Under the pieces are notes generated by a model. That model did no database searches. It was given only the letters and a program-made list of their open reading frames with translations, and was not told the DNA's origin. A DNA stretch of 64,000 nucleotides from Trebouxia sp. TZW2008 (lineage: Eukaryota > Chlorophyta > Trebouxiophyceae > Trebouxiales > Trebouxiaceae), in NCBI GenBank assembly GCA_002118135.1, contig BDIU01000233.1:1-64000 (forward strand), written 5' to 3'. Both the position numbers and the translations under genes were made by a program. Shown piece by piece: positions 34,101 to 45,200 of the stretch. The first letter of the stretch is position 1. Every line of letters starts with the position of its first letter.

Positions 34101-36688
34101 CTAGCCCTGCATCTTCTTCCTGGAAAGTCATGACAAAGTTGCTGTGTTTCCACTTGTGCCAAAGTGCTTCAAATCTAGTGACAAAGTGCTGAATGATCCA
34201 AGCCGCAGGTGAACAGACTACAAGGTATCAAGAGGCGACCTATTGCTGAGCATGCCTAAGAGCTATGCACATGAGAGGTAGCTGGGGAGATGTACTGTCA
34301 ATAGCGACAGCTCAGATGTAGCCACTCAAGCATCACGCCTTGCAGGTTCGTGTGAGGCAATAGAAGGTATCAATGTTGGGGCACGTTATCTTGTTACCAG
34401 CAGGACCATGACAGGCATAAACTCAGGCAAATGCAACCTCCCCTGTTTGTCAACTTGATCGTTCCATGGAGGGCTGACATGATGCAGATGCAGGCGATAA
34501 CAGCGATGACTGCATCCAGGCACGCCTAGTAGGCACAGACACATGTAGCAGAAGAGAGATCCGGTAATGAGCACTACCTCATCATTGGCCAGCAGGAACA
34601 TAACATGCAGGAGGCCCGCCAGCTGCAGCTCCTTGGGGCTGACCTGCTCCCCATCCTTGCCCTTGCCCTTGCGCCCCTGCCCTGGACCTGTCTTGCCCGC
34701 CTGCAAAACATTGCACACTCACAACTGCTGCTGCCTTTGCTTGCCAACAATATGCACACTTGAGAGGCTTGTGTGTTTTTGCTACAGGTGTAGGACGCCT
34801 GCAAGCATATAGGTGCCTTGCACCTGCCTGGCTGCTGAAAGTACGCACTCACATCTGTTTCTGCATATGCTTGCCAATACTGTCACAACAGCAGCGATCG
34901 CAAGTTGCAGCTTGCAAACATGCTTTGCCAGGTTTTGTGCAAAGACACACATGGTGCCCTTGGGGGCTTGCCATTGCTGGCGCAAAGCAGACTGGAGCTC
35001 TGAGAGGCACTTGACCAAATACAAATGCACACATTTGCATAAGTCTAGCAGATTTTTTTCCAATGAAATTACGTATATCAACAAGAAGAGTGGCACAGCG
35101 TCTGTTACAATTAGTAGTGCTTTTGGTGTGAACTGATCCACAGGGGTAAGGACCACAATAAGCTCTCAAGTCACATGTTTCAGAGGCAGGTCACAGGCAT
35201 ACATCAAGCAGTCCAGCATAATGCAGCAGGGAGCATGCACATCAGCAAAGCTGCACTGCCAAAATGCACGCTTGACACTCATCATACACACTGGCATGTG
35301 GCAGTCTCAAGGTGTTCCAAGGTGAAGTGGGCAACTGTCAAACAGCAGGGCAATCAAAATTGCCAGGGGTTGCAATCACCTGTGCCAGGTGGCGCTGACC
35401 GGATTCCTCCAGCATGTCAGCAACCAGCTCTGCAGCTGCATGGCGTACAGCATAGCTGTCGTCCAGTAGTAGCTTGTACACATCCCGCACTTGCTTGGCA
35501 GGAACCTCTTCCAGCCGCACCAGTACTGTCAGCAGTTGCACCTGCACAGCTTGGTATCAAATTTCAGCAGCAAAGGGTGTATGTGGTGCCTATCAAAGCT
35601 ATCAGGCAAGGCGAGGCAAGGCAAGGGAAGGCAATGCAAGGCAAACTCTAAGAAAGCACATGGGGTGCGTACTGGTGATACAGATACTTGCTTGCTGTTC
35701 TTGCATTAGGGCTAGAGACTTACAGCCCAACATGCTGCAAAAGGCCATGCCTCAGGGCATCAGGGAGTGCAAAGCCATCACTGTGACTCATCCATCAAGG
35801 TTGACGCTGACACATGTCATTAACACCATGCTTGTGACAGCGCCTTCACCACAAAGACATTCAGGCTCAAGCAGCCAAAGAACTGGCGATGGCAGAGTCA
35901 AATCAGAGTAAATCGCTTCACAGGAAACCGGGTGTCAAGCTTGCAGGCTCACCCCTTTGACTGCAACTCCTTCATCCACATCATGTACCAGTTGTGCAAA
36001 GCGTGGAGCGAAGCGTGCAGTCAGCTCATGCATTGGCTCCACATTGTCTTCATCACCATACAGCTCCAGAAGCGCTGAAACTGCTGTGTCACGAACAACA
36101 GCATCCTGCAATATAGCTCCAGTGCATAAGTGATGTGTGCCTAGACACAGGATATCAGCTTTTGTACATCAAAATCTAGTCTGCAAAACCATCAGCAGTT
36201 TCTGTGCTAGGTAAGTGCAGCTCAAGCTGCCCTCATGCCTATACCCAAAGTCTTGAAATGTGTGAAAAGTAGTGATTACCCTGAGTGAAAAAGATTGCAT
36301 CGCACATGTTATTACAACAAATGAGCAGGATGTACTGCTTACCCTGTCTGAAAGAGCCCACGCCACATACTTGAGGTACTGGTCCTGCAGGAAATCAGCA
36401 GGCAGACTGCTGCTCCAGTGTGCAATGCCCTCAATCACTAAAGCACGAATCTCAGGAGCCACATCCCTAAATCTGTGGGCTGATACTGCCTGGAAGATGT
36501 TGTTGACAGATGCCTTGAGGCTTGTCACTTGGGAGTGGCTGCGGTCTATGACCTTTTGGAAGGAGGCAATGCGGTCGTTGATGGCCTGCAGCACCATAGC
36601 AATAGCTGGGTTCCCAACATGCAGCTAGCAGGCCATTGCCAAGACATCTCAGCCTTGCATGTGTGTGTCATGTCAGCACTTGCATTCC

Positions 36689-36722
<34 letters not shown>

Positions 36723-38924
36723 AGAAAGATTGTCAGCACCACTCTGAAACACGTGGAGCAGGCAAAATATAGGCAAGCTGTAAGGGGTGTGACATTGTGA
36801 CCAAGCAGCAAGTGCAGCAGATTGTCACTGAGTCCAGGTGTCTGGGCTGCCATGAACAGTTCATTCACCATGTCAAAGTGCTTTCGTAGATGGCCAACTC
36901 TCCGCAAAATCATTTGTAGCAGCCTTGCACCCACAGAGCATGCTTGTGCTAATGAGTGCACAGTGTGTTGCTCAGCAATGCTTGCCTTATTGCTCTTCTT
37001 CTTGCTTTCAGCATCCAGCTGGCGCTGGGCTGTCTCCCTGGCATCATTCAGAGTCTGCATTGTTCTGATCCAGGAAGATACCAGCTGGCAAGCTGTCATA
37101 GTGGCCACATATCTGAAGTGTCGCACCACAGAACTGCAGCACGGTAACAGCACTTGTGTTTTGATACAGCTACTAAGCTACTTAATGTGTCTTTGCTAAG
37201 GATGTGTTAGAGGTCATCACAGTAAAAAAGTTTCCTGACTGAGACCTGACAATGTCCAAATTTCTTTCAGTTGGACACATCGGCCGATGGGTATGTTGGA
37301 TGCAATTTGCAAAAGCATGGCTCTGTGTGGCCAGCTGTAGAGTTTGTCAGGTAAACAAGCATCAAATGTCTTGAGAGATTGGGGACCTTGAAACATTTGT
37401 AAATACTGTGCTCAGCGAGCTCTTTTGACTGAAGAGGAGAGCCTGATGCCATACCTCCAAGCTTGCAGCAAGAAACTTGAACAGCAAGGCTCACTAGCAG
37501 AGAGTGCGATTGCAGAACACATTGCAACCTTCCATTGCAGACTTGTGGCAAGAAGCACTTTTGAAGCAAGAATGGCATGCTTACCAGCTGAGAGCAATGA
37601 CCCAGTCAGATAGCTTGTCCAGGAGATAGTTGTCAAACATGAGCTCTGCTGCTTGGCATTCACGCATGACCTTGCCCCAGAGTTCCAGGTAGTTGGCTTT
37701 GAAGCCCTTGCCAGCTTTGCTCTTGAAGTAGTCCTCAAGACCATCCTGCATACAAAATGAGCGTTGCAACGTTTGAGCTGCACTCCTGTGACTTGATGCT
37801 GTCTGAGGGCGCATGAGAGGACTGATTGTGTGTTCTCAAAGGTTGAAAAGATTGTCTCTTGAGTGGGCATCAACGTAAACCCAAATCTGCCTTGAAAGAT
37901 TTGTACACTTGCTTGCCGTCACTGTTCGCATTGCAGGCTAAATACAGCATATCTGGGCTGCAGCTGATATGTCTACCGAGCAGCAACATTCTGTACCTGT
38001 TTGACCTGTTCGACGAGGCCCTTGACGTGTTTGTCGACTTCACCCTCCTCAACAGTGTCTTCAGTGACATCTGATGAGCACCCACTTGCCTGCACCACAA
38101 AGCAGGGTGATTCCGCACTTGAACTTGAGTGCTTTGGGCAGCATCCACTGAACGGCGGTCCTAAGCGACTTTGCATGGTGAGTGTAGACTGTATAGTGAG
38201 TGTGGAGAGTTAGGCAAAAGGTCTGGGCAAGCAGGCGGTACCTGAGTTAGCAAGGTCAAAAGCTCTGCTGTGGCAGCGCCTCTACTTTGCTGATAAGCTT
38301 TGACCCAGTCCTGGCAGCAGAAACATGATTGCTGAAGCATTTGTCTCTGCATGTGCCCTCGCTTTGAGCACAGTTTGTTTGCACAGTCCAAATCAGCAAT
38401 TACCAAGACAACACACCTTAGCTGCTGCACTCAAAGCGCGGGGGTGGTTCTTGACGAGCTCTGCATGCACATGTTGATGTGGTGTCAGCAACGGCTAGTG
38501 CGCTGAGCAACACAAACATTCTGCGGTTTACCCAGCAGAGGGGCGTCTGAAGCGGATGTAGCAGGCTCCTGTGTGGTTCTTCGCCTTTTGGCTGGGTTTG
38601 CGGGGGACGCCTGTCAATGCACGAACCCAGATGTCAACATGATGCCATGACGTTCACAAAGCTTTCTGAGTCTCTGACACAAGTCTTACCTTCCTTGGCC
38701 CCTGCTTTTGACTGGCCACTTGATCAGGCACTTCGTCCTCGGAACCGCTTTCGGACTCATCCGTGCTGCACAACGGACGAGTTCAGCAAAAACTGGTATC
38801 TGAAAGACGTTTGATGCTGTGTTCAGTGGAGGTACCGAAACGGTCAGCTCACGACAACGTACTGTTGTTCGACATACTGGCTGGGTGCATCTTGGGAAGA
38901 AGGACGCTTGCGCAAGTTCACCAT
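22116..38924 (-). CDS. SCC3: Cohesin subunit SCC3 (STAG/SA family)
   Basis: SCC3 binds the kleisin of the cohesin ring and supports DNA loading and sister-chromatid cohesion. Phase-consistent exons: 38924-38878, 38765-38690, 38610-38532, 38460-38417, 38310-38242, 38089-37997, 37745-37585, 37133-36986, 36585-36343, 36105-35953, 35541-35380, 34700-34578, 34119-34004, 33161-32997, 32414-32297, 31901-31710, 31426-31142 and 30671-30326. Further exons lie near 29820-29660, 29205-29065, 28487-28250, 27660-27414 and 26775-26560. The tail runs to TAA at 22116. The STAG domain includes [17 protein letters not shown]; the SCD includes [17 protein letters not shown] and [13 protein letters not shown]. 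The plant-like [10 protein letters not shown] and [17 protein letters not shown] follow. The tail is acidic/basic ([21 protein letters not shown]). The intron after 36986 uses a GC donor. Tail exons below 26500 are the least certain, because several are duplicated. Confidence 0.9.
22500..22735 (-). repeat. Duplicated SCC3 tail exon segment
   Basis: GGTCWRAYTSRGTAYGGCTRCCAAAAGGCTGCACATC occurs at about 22530-22567 and 22671-22710. The right copy is in the exon encoding [16 protein letters not shown]; the left copy reads [16 protein letters not shown] on the minus strand. GCATAGC..TTGCTGATGACATCTGCT-type blocks are also repeated at about 22442 and 22572. Confidence 0.7.
23121..23210. repeat. 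Palindromic repeat with an extra arm
   Basis: A 19-bp arm CCTTATGCATGATAACTTC (about 23124-23142) is followed after 9 bp by its inverted copy GAAGTTACCATGCATAAGG, with one mismatch. The loop and inverted arm are then repeated once more (to about 23207). It could fold into a hairpin and looks like a fragment of a small inverted-repeat element within an SCC3 intron. Confidence 0.8.
23225..23480 (-). repeat. Duplicated SCC3 tail exon (about 155 bp apart)
   Basis: Minus-strand copies near 23440-23390 and 23300-23250 encode [18 protein letters not shown] and [18 protein letters not shown]. Both keep donor- and acceptor-like borders, so either or both may be used. Confidence 0.7.
23740..24110 (-). 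repeat. Duplicated SCC3 tail exon with acceptor
   Basis: Blocks AGGGATGGGC, TGCAAAGCGTGAGGGG, TTGGCTGCATG and GCCGCATCTT, ending in CACCTGCCAACAG, occur in the same order at about 23762-23888 and 23999-24101. On the minus strand both begin after CTGTTGGCAG and share RFA.Q..LPIP-like codons. Confidence 0.75.
24133..24152. repeat. Tetranucleotide tail of the LINE, (CAAT)5
   Basis: Five perfect CAAT units on the plus strand, directly at the 3' boundary of the retrotransposon. Confidence 0.95.
24133..25560 (-). mobile_element. 5'-truncated, decayed non-LTR retrotransposon (LINE)
   Basis: Minus-strand reading shows the second half of a LINE ORF. It has the reverse-transcriptase block [20 protein letters not shown], the active-site motif [10 protein letters not shown], then in another frame [12 protein letters not shown] and [11 protein letters not shown], and near the end [16 protein letters not shown], a Cys/His end typical of LINE ORF2 proteins. 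At least three frameshifts or stops separate these blocks, so it is not functional. The 5' part of the element is absent. The 3' end is marked by a short tandem tail, (ATTG)n on the element strand, at 24133-24152, typical of LINEs that lack poly(A). It lies within an intron of SCC3, in the same orientation as the gene. I found no clear target-site duplication. Confidence 0.88.
25985..26660 (-). repeat. Three tandem copies of an SCC3 exon region (about 250-270 bp each)
   Basis: Units begin near 25990, 26240 and 26495. They share CAAAGACATC.TTGCACA, CAGCAAGCACAAGTCATGA, GCGCAGCT.TTGCAAGCTG and, in the first two, TTTGACTGCAGATGATTGCGC. The third overlaps the true exon, reading [20 protein letters not shown] on the minus strand. 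Copy one reads [20 protein letters not shown], then stops; copy two has an internal stop. An extra 21-bp duplication (GGCTCAAGTCATGATAATGCA) sits in copy two, at about 26382-26425. Confidence 0.85.
27250..27480 (-). repeat. Duplicated SCC3 exon end and donor
   Basis: ACCTTTCAGGGCACTTCTA.GCTG.CC.CCTCTTGAAGCTC occurs at 27253-27293 and 27412-27451. The right copy is the 3' end of the exon that encodes [16 protein letters not shown]; the left is a ghost in the next intron. Confidence 0.8.
27635..27860 (-). repeat. Duplicated SCC3 exon start and acceptor
   Basis: GGCATAGTCCACACCTTTCTGCAGCAACACA.GCAAGT, followed by ATTGGCCAGTCCAAGAA, occurs at about 27637-27695 and 27760-27820. The left copy is the real exon start (KGVDYAF); the right copy is in the upstream intron. 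Confidence 0.85.
28870..29175 (-). repeat. Duplicated SCC3 exon, nearly whole
   Basis: TACCTGCTTGCTGTGACC, then GAGCTGTGGTGCCAGCCA and GCAGCAGACTGGAA occur at 28883-28985 and 29067-29165. Minus-strand products are [20 protein letters not shown] and [20 protein letters not shown]. The right copy fits the longer exon; the left copy still has a donor and could be spliced. Confidence 0.85.
32830..33400 (-). repeat. Duplicated SCC3 exon, ghost copies on both sides
   Basis: The exon 33161-32997 starts [21 protein letters not shown] copy at 33383-33300 encodes [20 protein letters not shown], but TTGGGG replaces the TTGCAG acceptor, so it should not be spliced. On the other side, GGGTTTCCTGGCGTGAC at 32866-32882 copies the exon's donor end (at about 32998-33014). 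Confidence 0.85.
33640..34060 (-). repeat. Four tandem copies of an SCC3 exon end
   Basis: Copies near 33680, 33755, 33870 and 34005 share CCTGTCAAA.A.GGC.T..ACCAC, GGCTGACCATGA.AG and, in the last three, GGGCTGCTCTGCCTACT or GGGCTTCTC. Only the copy at 34004-34119 belongs to a phase-consistent exon (ending [11 protein letters not shown]). The others encode degraded versions such as [11 protein letters not shown]. Confidence 0.8.
35600..35645. repeat. Imperfect GGCAA pentanucleotide repeat
   Basis: A run of AGGCAAGGCGAGGCAAGGCA type in an SCC3 intron; eight or so units with substitutions. Confidence 0.8.
36688..36723. repeat. (CAG)n microsatellite in an SCC3 intron
   Basis: About twelve CAG units, one interrupted by TAG. 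It lies between the exons at 36585 and 36986 and is not coding in the model. Confidence 0.9.
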
Positions 38925-39293
38925 GGCTTGGCGTCGCGAACGAAAATTTTGGCCCAAATATATTGCTTGCTATAGAGTGATCTTTGCTGCGTGCGCACGA
39001 TAAACGGAACTAGCTGCGCTGTTGTTGCTCGAAACGCATGCTGTGCGTGCTGTGCTGGGCTTCAGACATTTTGCTGCAAGGCCATTAGGGGGCCAAAGCT
39101 CGTATGATGCATTGCATCGCATTCCCTTAGGTTGCTGCGCATCAATTGAAGCTGAAGGCATTGATCAGACGCGTAGTCAAGAGTCATTGATTGCGCCACA
39201 TGGGTCAAAAACGCTGTCTAACAGGTAGCTGAAGTAAAGACAAGACAAAGAGTGTGGGGCTGTTGTACGAATTGTACAGATCCTGAAACGCTT
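38925..39293. promoter_or_regulatory. Spacer between MOR1 stop and SCC3 start, with SCC3 promoter
   Basis: These 369 bp must hold the 3' end of MOR1 and the promoter of SCC3. A TATATTT element (minus strand, 38956-38962) lies only about 35 bp upstream of the SCC3 ATG, which would give a very short leader if used. Confidence 0.4.
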
Positions 39294-42200
39294 CTACTGA
39301 GGCTCTTGCTTCCTGCGAAGCAGTGACATCCGTTGCTGCAAAGCTTCCATGGTGCCTGTCATGTGGCTGGTGTCAGTCCGAACAGTTGCTGCAGGCAAGA
39401 CAGGGGAAGGGATCTGATCTGACAGGGCAGCTGCTGCACTGATCTTGTTCATTCGTTCACGCAATGCGTCTATCCTGGAAGGAGACATCATTGGCTCTTG
39501 GCCAGGTGTACCAGCAGGGCTAATTGAAGGGGTGCTGCCAGCAGAAGCGGGCCGTGCTTCTAGGCCATCAGAATGCCCTCTCCTGATACCCATGTCTGAT
39601 GGTGCTGGGGGCTCTAAGTCAGCAAGCACAGGGTTGCTGTTGCTTCTGCCAACACCTGCGCATACATGCTTGTCAGCACCAGCAACTCAGATCTCTGCAG
39701 GATGCTTGATGGGCCGTGCTGAGCATTGTACAATGGAGCGTTGGACGTATCATGCTCAAGACTTCAAGAGCAGCGCACAAAGCATACAGCAGAGATCTGG
39801 CAAAGCAGCTCGTCCCTTGTCTCACATTGTGTCAACAGAACAAATATCCTTATGCTAAACAGAAATGCATATTGCCATGCACAAGCTGCAGCTGAATCAG
39901 CATCTACTCACCTTCGGTATTGCTCATGCGTCTGTCCACTTTGCTCAACCCCCTCTGAATGTAATGCCGGAACTGTGCGCTAGTCCTGGCAAGGTGAGGG
40001 TTGATGTCTGTCTGGGGGTGGTCCCTCTGAAAATGCCACAGCTCCACTAGGCCCTGTTCTGTGCTGGCTTTGTCACCAATCATTTTGAAGATGTTGGCTA
40101 GACGAGCCTTGATCTCCTGTATGTGTGCAAGGTTTGAAATCTGAGCACCAGAAGGCAAACCTTCCTGAGAGTTGAGGCAGCTATGTATTCAGACATCAGT
40201 TGTGCAGCTCGCAGTACAAGTTTACAGCTAAGAGCTCCATGTTGCAAACAGCAAACATCATTCCATGATAGTGCCTGTCACTCAACCGTGTGCAGCACAG
40301 TATCACGTAGCCTTACTTGAGATGCTGGAGATGGCATGCTGCCGGCAGGACTCAGAGGAGGCATCTCAGCAGCCCCACTGGCTGCCCTTGCAGGAAACTC
40401 CTGCTGCATTGACTGTCCCAATGGTCCCTGCATCCCCTGTGCATATCCATTAGCTGCATGTACAGGCAACTCCTGCTGCACTTGCTGCGGTAGGTGTCCT
40501 GAAGACCTGTTAGCACTCTGGAAGCCTCTTAGGCCAGCGGAGTTGCTTCTGTCAAGTGTTATCTCAGCTTGCTGGAATGCAGAAGAGTTGGTTCTGTCTA
40601 CAGATGGCGTGCCAGGGCTGGCAGAGGACAGGGCTGCTGGCTGCTGTGGGTCTGCTGGCAGGGGCTCAGGGCCAGTGATGACACCCGCCTTGTGCAGAGT
40701 CTGCAGATTGAGATCCACATAGATGCGGATGATTGGGGCAGGGTCACAGTTCTGTGGAATTGCCCGCATGTGGTCTTTGATGCTCAGCCCCTGCACATTG
40801 TGAGCAATGTCATCTCATGCATGCACATGCTACAAAACTTCTCCTTGTAAGGACGATTAAGATAAAGAAGTTCAGTGTGTAAGCACAATGCAGTTGGGAA
40901 GCGACCATTGAATTCTGACTGCACTAGTGTTTTGGAGTAAGGACACTCCGAGATCAAGGCACCTTTTCTGGTGAACAAAGCATTCATTGTAGAGAGAAAT
41001 CACTACAAACATATTTGCAACTGTCAGTCAGCCTATGCATTACACGCCCTCAAGCAATCACGCAGTTCTGACGCAGCACAGGCAGTCTGGAAGTATTGAT
41101 GTACACTTGCCTTGAGCTTGCACAGCTCATGCAAGATAGTCTTGACCATTCTGAGCGGCTTGTCATCCTCAGCGCCCCTGCGCCTGATCTCATCTACTCC
41201 CAGACCCATGAAGTAGTCATGTATGCTCATCAACAGCATGTCCAGATCTAGCTCCTGCACCACATACAGTGGCTTCTCTTTTTAATGACTGCTTTGGTTC
41301 CCAAGGGGATTGTCCTTGTATTGAATCATGCTTACTCAATACTTGGACTGCTGTTAAAATGCATTGTTTGGTCGCCAAGTGCACTGTCCTTGCATTGATA
41401 ATGTCTTTGGACCAAGTGTCCTGGCAACAAGAACTTTCTGTATATGCCAGAGTCCTTGGGTGTTTGAGCGAGTCTGCAGATGTTCCCTGTTTGCTACATG
41501 CACATTTAGATGTGTATCTTGAAGAGTGCTGAATGATGTTTACCAAGCAGGAGGGGTCGGCATCTTCACTGAGATTGAAGAGGTTGAAATGATAATGCAA
41601 ATGCATACACGACATGCATTCTGCATCAGATTGTGCAAGCACTGGAGTCTAGCGGTGCAAGGCCTCACCTCTAGAGTGTTCTGAAGCGCCTTTGTGAGCT
41701 TGATGAGGCACTTGACAACCAGGTCACTGAACTTGGTCAAGATGCCCTGCTCCTGTAGCTGCTCAGGTGGGCAGCGCAACAGCACTATCAAGGCCAGAAA
41801 GGAGTACGTCCTGCAACAGAATACTGAGCTGACTGTGCATAGGAACAAGTCTTGCAATACAGTGCTGTATAGACTGTTAATGCTCTATGTTGTACTGTGA
41901 CAACAAGAGTGTGTTACACGCTTTGTAGTGCTGTTCTGCTCAGTGGTGCTTTGGCTGGAAAGACACTTTTGCGCTGAAAATTTCATGTTACAGCAAGATG
42001 CAAACTCAGCCTGATAGCATATTGGGAAGTGGTTGTGCCTTTGTCTGCCCATTGCAATGCAGACCAAACAAAATTAAGTTAGATCACCTGTTGCAGTTGT
42101 CCAGGATCTTCAGCATGAGCACATTGAGGGCTTTGAGCAACTGGGTACCCTCCATGAGTGCTGGAACTTGGTCATCCAGCAGCTTCATCAGCAAAACAGC

Positions 42201-45200
42201 AGCACACTCCCGCAACTGCATGATCAGCAGCACACATGTCAGACATACTGCTTGCCCACAATGATAACATCTATGTACATGTTGCTAGGCGGCAATTTGA
42301 AGGACAGAGTCATCATAATTGTGTACACTGTTTGATGCAATAATGGTCAGGTTGACTGTGGTTGATTTGTGTGAACACAGCAGCAGATGTTAGATACACT
42401 CAACTGGTCTCAGTGCACCCAGTGAACAGCTGGCAAGCATTAAATGACTGGCAAGCCACATGTAACTCGCAAGCACTACAAGACTGGCAAGGATTGTAGC
42501 AGCAGTTGTCATCACTAAGGCAATGCCTTACCGGCCCAGCAGCAACACTGGCTGCCATGGTTTTCAGCTGGAAGGTCTGCATCAGAGTATTCAGTGCATA
42601 CTTGCAGCCCCTTGACGACGATGGCTGCCCTGAAGCTGCTAGCTCCTGCTCAGCAGTGTCAAACACCTGCAGCATGGCAACGCCTTGCTTAGATGCTGTC
42701 CTTGCCCTAGATAAGCAGACAGTATGCAGTTGCCATCTGCCTCAGGCATGCAGACAGGAGAGCGATTTGCAATCTTCTTTGGCACATGCCATTCTCTTCT
42801 ATGCAAATGATTGAGTCCTGATTTGATGCTTGAGTGTTGCTGTGATAGACTCCATCCAGCAGCACCATACGCAGTCGCACCAAGCTTTGCTCACCTGGTG
42901 GACCCTCCGTGTAAGCTCAATGACAAGCTCATTGGCGCTAGCAGCCAAATCAGCAAGAGTGGATGCAGAGGCCCTGCCCCCTGATGCCTCCATCAGCTCA
43001 AAGCACAGCACCTTCATGCCTTCAACAGCCTACAACGATCAACGCTCAACTGTCACAAAACAGCAACAAGCACACTAAAGACATGGACACCAGCCCTGCC
43101 AAGACCACTCAGATCTCCTTTGCTAAGTGCATCCTGGATTGTTGCAATTCAGAAAATGACTGCAGGTTGCGACAGGTCACTGAAGGAGTTATATGCTTGA
43201 GCAAGTGGTTTTGCTGACCAGGACGACGGTAATCATCACCATCGTTATTGACAAGCTTGCTGATGCAAGTCCCAGACTCTGCCACGTGCATATGGAAGCC
43301 AGAAAGCGCCTGCAAGGACAATTGTCCAGAGCCATTTTGTAGCAACACAGAAAAATCCAAAGTCACTGAAATTGTTGCACATCATCGTCTTGCATGATAC
43401 TTTGAGATGACCAGCAGTCCCAGGCCTTCTACATAAAAATGAGTGTGCAGCAAACAAGTGAGCGAGAGCGCAACCTGAGCCAGGCTCTCGTCATGGAGCA
43501 TGCACATGCCTCTGCTCCACTGCTCTGAGACCTCATCATCATTACGTGGCTCTGCTGGTGCAGGGAAGGGGGTCAAGGGGCCCCCTAGCTGCGGCAGGGG
43601 AGTTGCTGCTGGCACCGGCGTTGGAGCCGTGGACATTGTTACAGGCTGCCTGACTGCTACTGGAGTTTGTGCTTGCATTGGAACTGATGCATCAAAGCCC
43701 CTACACAGACACGAGAGAAGCCAGTGAGACAAGATTGTATGCAGAAAGGGCTTGTGAGATGCATTGCCTTGCGCTGTGACCATACTCCTCTGCTATTGCT
43801 ACACATGACACAGTGAAATGTCAGTCAAGGCGTCGTGCCTTGCCGGCAGTGCTGTTTCAGACATACTAGAACCGTCAGAACCTCAGATTGCGCGTAAAGG
43901 GCTTGCATCATGTGCTGCACTGAGCTGTGACCAAATCCTCTGCTACTGTTATTATGGCCCAGTAAACTGTCATGCAAAGCACTGCACCTTGTTGGCAGTG
44001 ATGCATGGTCAGCAGGAAGCGGCTCCACCAAGACTGAGGGTGGGAACTGCATTGACTGGACCCGACCAGCAGCGGCTGCAGCATTGGCTGGGAATGACTC
44101 TTGGCTGCTACGCAGAGTAGCCCCATTCATGTCAGGCCTGCAAGCAGAACATGAGATGTCACACAAGAGTGATACAAAGTGTCGAGGTCAGCTTGAGTAA
44201 TGTCAAGGTGCACATTCATATCAGTTGAGGACTTGCTTGCAGTGGCTTGTTGGCACGCGTTGACCAGGAGCATTGACCTGCCTCTTCACTAACAGCGTCA
44301 GATGAGAGACGTAGATGCAGCAACAATAGAAGCAGCCGCATCTGCAATCCCTGAAGTCACACAAACTCACCTGGCATCTAAACTTGGCTCTGCCTCTTCT
44401 TGGGCCGCCTCCATACGCTCTGCCCTTGCTGCTCCAATCTCAATGCCATCACGTGTTGCCTACACATCAGAAGCATCAATATTTGGTACTGGCCAAGTGT
44501 CTGACGTCTTTCATGCATACTTGTCACAGCGCCAGCGTTCACATCAATATGTGATACTGCCCAAGCATTTGTGGTCTTTCACGGATTTCTTGTCACAGCG
44601 CCAACACTGACAGTCCCACTGGAAAGTTTGCTTGCCTGCTTGTCTGTGTATTTGAAGCGCTCCTCAATCAGGCTCTGCTGCTGATCTGAGAGGCGACCCA
44701 GCTTGCTCCAGATGGCCTGTCCTTCAGAGAAGTAACCTATCTCCAGTGTCCCTAGAGCTGCTGCTCTAGTGGCCTTGTCACGATCAGAGACAATCTGCAC
44801 AGAGCAGCAAACGGCATGGGAAACGCTGCTGTGCAGTGTGCGCACATAGAAAATTCATGATGTATTCACAAGAACAGCGTGCAATTGCATGATTTGATAC
44901 AGCAGGGACGCATACACTAAAACTGCTGGGTTGGTTGAACAGGCATGTAATGATCAGCAGGTCAAGAGTGAGAAGCAGCATGCCAGCCAGACAAACAAAG
45001 ACGTCATGGAATGGCACATGGTGAGGCATGTTTCACCTGCGCAAGAGCTGGCAAGGGCTTGTGCTTGGCCTTGTCTGCCACAAGCACGCCTTCATCTTTC
45101 ATGATCTCTCCGATGGCTTCTGCTGCCTCCACTCTTGTGCGGTTGTTCTTTGAAGCCAGACCAAGCACCAGCATATCAACTAGCCGAGGTGTGTTGTACA

